This document shows, piece by piece, positions 60,962-64,000 of a DNA stretch of 64,000 nucleotides. A program made the translations under genes and the position numbers. The stretch's first letter is position 1; every line of letters starts with the position of its first letter. Origin of the DNA: CAZUWH01 sp964624075 (lineage in GTDB: Bacteria > Pseudomonadota > Alphaproteobacteria > Rhodospirillales > Rhodospirillaceae); NCBI GenBank assembly GCA_964624075.1, contig CAZUWH010000004.1, forward strand, positions 85,219 to 149,218, in the 5' to 3' direction. A model generated the notes under the pieces. It was given only the letters and a program-made list of their open reading frames with translations, searched no databases and was not told where the DNA came from.

Positions 60962-61357
60962 CGGTACAGCAGCGGCTTTTTTCAGGATCGTTTCACATTG
61001 GGCAGGCACGGCATCGTTTCCCGTTCATCCTGCACGGTCAATACTCACGGCCCCGTGAGGACCTTCGAGTCTGAAGCGGTGACGGGATCGTTTCAGGAAC
61101 GTGGAGGGCTGCTGTCAACAGCCGTGGAGACACCTTTCCCCTGCCAGGGTGAGTCTGAAACAGCCGCAGCCGCATACATGACAAAACGCATAACAGGTTG
61201 TAATGAAAGTTACAATACCCGTTCTTCTCTTGTGCAAGGATGTGAAATGAAGAAATAGGGATGCCGCGCTCCTCCCCCATAACCGCCCCGGCACGAAGGC
61301 CGGCCTATCTGGCGGCATGCTGGTGGTGATGACGGGCGTTCCCGTGGCCGTCATGCG
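60962..61357. other. Intergenic, no feature seen
   Basis: The stretch between the ACR3 remnant and lpxK. Short frames only. A remnant of an ars regulator would be expected here but is not recognisable. Confidence 0.5.
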
Positions 61358-62341
61358 TCAGCAGCCGGCATCCCCGTCGTTTTGAAACGCCAACACGGTC
61401 TCCAGGGCTGCCTCGTCGTGCCAGACCAGGGTGACCGTCAGCACCGTGACCTGTTGCCGTTGATCGGGAGGAAGGCGTACGGCATCCTTGGCGGTGGTCA
61501 CGGGGATGGCCTGCAGCCTGAAAGCTTCTTCCAAAATGGGCTCGATATCGACCGCTGCATAAGGCATATGGTCAGCGAACGGGTGGCAGGCCACCAGGTG
61601 AGCGCCGAGATCCTCCAGCATGGTGAAGAATTTCTCCGGCCGGCCGATGCCGGCAAAGGCTACAACCTGCTGTCCGCTCAGCAAGGCCGATTCGGGACCC
61701 GGGACCAGGCGGGCGTGGAGGACTGGCAGGTCAGGGGGAAGACAGTAGATGAGGCCATGGTGGCCCACCCCGATCATCACAAGCGCCGAAGCTCGCCCCA
61801 GCCCCCGCGCCACCGGCTCGCGCAAAGGGCCGGCAGGTAGAAGGCGGCCATTGCCGAAACCGTAGCGTCCCTCGACCACGATCAGCGTCACATCCTTGTG
61901 CACGGCCGGATTCTGGTGGCCATCGTCCATGACGATCACGTCGGCCCCCACCGTCACGGCCAGCCGGGCGCCATCGGCACGACGACGCGCAACGATGGTA
62001 GGCGCCTGGGCTGCCAGCAGCAGGGCTTCATCGCCCACCCGGTCGGCGCCATCCCGCCCGGGGATCACCCGAAGCGGCCCGCGTGCGGTGCCACCGTGAC
62101 CACGGGTCAAAAAGACCGGCTGCCAAGCCCGCCGGCACAGGTGCCGGGCCACGGCCAGAGCCACGGGTGTTTTCCCGACTCCCCCGGCCACCAGGTTACC
62201 GATGCAAACCACTGGCACCGGTGCCCGCCACGGTCGTCTGCGCGCCAGACGCCAGGCGGTGGCGGCTCCATACAGGAGTCCGAACGGCTCTAGCAGGCGT
62301 GCAAGCGGTCCGTCGCCTTGCCAGAACCTAGGCGCGCGCAT
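61358..62341 (-). CDS. lpxK: Tetraacyldisaccharide 4'-kinase
   Basis: A 327-residue protein; start ATG 62341 (MRAPRFWQGDGPLARLLEPF), which overlaps the waaA stop by 14 bp. The P-loop reads GNLVAGGVGKTPVALAVARH near residues 49-68, followed by FLTRGHGG, VGDEALLLA and VMDDGHQNPAVHKD, all LpxK hallmarks. It phosphorylates the 4' position of the lipid A disaccharide at the inner membrane. A longer frame to 62368 lacks family sequence. Intact, so lipid A synthesis is kept. Confidence 0.95.
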   Translation of the reverse strand: MRAPRFWQGDGPLARLLEPFGLLYGAATAWRLARRRPWRAPVPVVCIGNLVAGGVGKTPVALAVARHLCRRAWQPVFLTRGHGGTARGPLRVIPGRDGADRVGDEALLLAAQAPTIVARRRADGARLAVTVGADVIVMDDGHQNPAVHKDVTLIVVEGRYGFGNGRLLPAGPLREPVARGLGRASALVMIGVGHHGLIYCLPPDLPVLHARLVPGPESALLSGQQVVAFAGIGRPEKFFTMLEDLGAHLVACHPFADHMPYAAVDIEPILEEAFRLQAIPVTTAKDAVRLPPDQRQQVTVLTVTLVWHDEAALETVLAFQNDGDAGC

Positions 62342-63707
62342 GCCCGTTCCGCCGGATGGCAGCCTCAAGAGGGGCTAGATTCTCAAGACAGGGGGCAAGC
62401 CTGGCCAACAGACGCGGCAAGGTTTGCACTTCAGCGGTCGCAAACGCGCGCGCCGCCGTCCCCATGGCCAGGCGGGTTGCCGCGTCGGCGAGCAGGGCAG
62501 CAACCACCGTTGCCAGCCCCTCCTCATCGGCTACGATGCGGGCGGCGCCGGCGGCGACCATACGGGTCGTGATATCCATGAAATTGTCCATGTGCGGTCC
62601 GAACAGAACGGTACAGCCCAGGCACGCCGGCTCCAGGGGATTCTGGCCGCCATGCGGAACCAGCGACTTGCCCATGAACACCACGGGTGCCAGACGGAAG
62701 AACAGTCCGAGTTCGCCCAGAGTATCGGCGAGATAGATATCCGTCCCGGCCTGCACGGTTTCGCCGGCACACCGCCGGGCCACCTGCAGACCCGCTGCGG
62801 CCAGTTCAGCCGCAATGGACGCGCCACGGAACGGATGACGCGGCACGATCAAGGTCAGCAACCCCGGGTAGAGCCGCACGAGTCGGCGGTGGATGCGTCC
62901 GACAGCGGCTTCTTCGCCGGCATGGGTGGAGGCGGCAAGCCACACCAGTCGTCCCGTGAGGCTGTCTTGCAGACGCGCCAGAATTTCGGGATCGGCGGGC
63001 AGGGGTGGCGCAGCGAACTTGAGATTGCCAGCACAGGCAACCCGCGGCGCCCCCAGGGTCGATAAACGGTGGCCGTCTTGCGTGCTCTGCGCGAGGCAAA
63101 GGTCGAAAGCTGCCAGGACCAGCCCGATTTCCCGCGGCCACTTCTGCCAACGGCGGAAGGAACGGCTGGACATCCGGCCGTTGACCAGTACCAGCGGAAT
63201 GGCGCGTCGCCGGATCTCCAGAATCGTATTGGGCCAGAATTCGGATTCGGCCCACAAGACCAAGCCAGGACGCCAGTGGTTCAGAAAGCGCTCAAGAAAA
63301 GAGACCCGATCCACGGGTATGTACTGGTGACAGGCACGATCGGGCAAGCGTTCGGCCATCAGCCGGGCTGAGGAGACACTGCCGGTCGTCATCAGCACCG
63401 AGAGGGCCGGCCGCTCCGCCAGCATGGCGTTGATCAGGGGCAGTACGGACAGACTCTCGCCAACGCTTGCGGCATGCAACCATACCAGTGGCCCAAACGG
63501 TCGCGGCCGACCTGGCTGGCCCAGCCGTTCGTTGAAGCGGACCGGATCCTCTTTGCCGCGCAGGAGACGCCATCTGAGATAGCCGGCGAGGACAGGCCCT
63601 CCGAGGCTCGTCAGCCATCGATAGAGGGCAAGGAAAGAGGGGCCGTCCCTGCCGGAGGGGCTGTTGTCACGACTGTCGTTATAGCCGTTGTTGTGATGGT
63701 CGTTCAC
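62328..63707 (-). CDS. waaA: Kdo transferase
   Basis: A 459-residue GT30 enzyme. After a short variable N-terminus it has LVWLHAASVGESLSVLPLIN, with the catalytic Glu near residue 82, WAESEFWPNTILE, LVNGRMSSRSFRRW, and in the C-terminal domain WLAASTHAGEEAAVGRIHRR and GGQNPLEPACLGCTVLFGPH. It adds Kdo to lipid A precursor. The order waaA-lpxK is usual in alphaproteobacteria. The upstream DUF374 acyltransferase gene often found with it is not in the window. It ends with TAG at 62330-62328. Intact. Confidence 0.95.
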   Translation of the reverse strand: MNDHHNNGYNDSRDNSPSGRDGPSFLALYRWLTSLGGPVLAGYLRWRLLRGKEDPVRFNERLGQPGRPRPFGPLVWLHAASVGESLSVLPLINAMLAERPALSVLMTTGSVSSARLMAERLPDRACHQYIPVDRVSFLERFLNHWRPGLVLWAESEFWPNTILEIRRRAIPLVLVNGRMSSRSFRRWQKWPREIGLVLAAFDLCLAQSTQDGHRLSTLGAPRVACAGNLKFAAPPLPADPEILARLQDSLTGRLVWLAASTHAGEEAAVGRIHRRLVRLYPGLLTLIVPRHPFRGASIAAELAAAGLQVARRCAGETVQAGTDIYLADTLGELGLFFRLAPVVFMGKSLVPHGGQNPLEPACLGCTVLFGPHMDNFMDITTRMVAAGAARIVADEEGLATVVAALLADAATRLAMGTAARAFATAEVQTLPRLLARLAPCLENLAPLEAAIRRNGHARA

Positions 63708-63783
63708 GTGCCTTTTGCCCTTGTTCGCGACGGCGTACTGTACGGCATGCTGGGTCCGGAATCAGCAGGTATGGTCCTTGATC

Positions 63784-64000
63784 CCCAGCGATTCTCATTA
63801 TGGGAATGACACTTCTTTGCAGAAGAGGCCTCACGGCACCACCCTCCCTCTCCAGGCTGCCATATACGCACGAGTCTGCCCCGGCGCGGCATGGAACTGT
63901 TGCTTTCCAGGCATCCCCCTCCCCCGGAGGGAACACGCCCGCCCCCCTGGACGTTGCGAGCCCTCCCCCTTGGATCCGGGGGAGGGTTAGGGTGGGGGTG
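63784..64000 (+). repeat. Repeat family A copy 3 followed by a family B arm
   Basis: 63784-63935 matches family A (CCAGCGATTCTCATTATGGG, then GCCATATACGCACGAGTCTG). From about 63955 the sequence becomes CCCTCCCCCTTGGATCCGGG and GGAGGGTTAGGGTGGGGGTG, the left arm of family B, cut by the window end. Confidence 0.7.

Overview
The window looks like a draft contig (two 10-N gaps at 25217-25226 and 32178-32187) from a GC-rich alphaproteobacterium, most likely of the Rhodospirillales or a close relative. The markers are a B12-dependent ribonucleotide reductase with tandem NrdR boxes, the DUF1285-Nudix-DUF6111-CCA gene string, the hflK-hflC-DUF2065-degP operon, lnt next to a short Cro-type regulator, waaA-lpxK, and a flagellar block with fliF, fliG, fliH, fliN, flbD, flhA, flhF, flhG and a fliK-like gene. 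The assignment is by protein resemblance only.

The main feature of the window is gene decay. I count 24 apparently intact protein genes covering about 28.7 kb (45% of the window). At least 22 other genes are broken by frameshifts, nonsense codons, internal deletions or an inversion. The intact set is housekeeping: DNA and RNA metabolism (nrdJ, topA, rne, cca), envelope and lipid A (lnt, lpxK, waaA, a PAP2 phosphatase, a YkuD protein), protease and chaperone control (degP, hflKC), the Fe-S carrier mrp, and a DUF4159 membrane complex. The broken set is accessory: the whole flagellar block, competence (dprA), cyclic-di-GMP turnover (HD-GYP), trehalose synthesis (otsA), an amylase, a glycosyltransferase, FkbM, a heavy-metal efflux system and the arsenite exporter ACR3. 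Long housekeeping genes carry no frameshift while accessory genes carry several each, so most of the damage is probably biological. This suggests a lineage in early to middle genome reduction, for example after a change to host-restricted or otherwise stable life.

Layout: 1-6456, minus-strand moxR/DUF58/DUF4159 operon. 6494-9391, plus-strand DUF1285-Nudix-DUF6111-cca operon. 9.4-13.7 kb, a broken cNMP-binding gene, a broken HD-GYP gene and a SemiSWEET gene among repeats. 13.7-28 kb, regulator, lnt, nrdJ, fkbM pseudogene, rne and topA. 28-30.3 kb, dprA and otsA pseudogenes. 30.6-39.7 kb, the decayed flagellar block with an internal inversion. 40-41.4 kb, a ModE-type regulator and tRNA-Leu. 41.9-47.6 kb, the metal-efflux locus. 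48.4-53.8 kb, degP, DUF2065, hflC, hflK and divergent mrp. 54-61 kb, mostly pseudogenes plus a PAP2 and a YkuD gene. 61.3-63.7 kb, waaA-lpxK.

Intergenic DNA holds at least three families of dispersed GC-rich repeats. One folds into a long hairpin and occurs about six times. I found no CRISPR array, prophage, transposase or recognisable new multi-gene system. The most informative novelties are the mapped flagellar inversion, the repeat families and the mutation spectrum in the pseudogenes.
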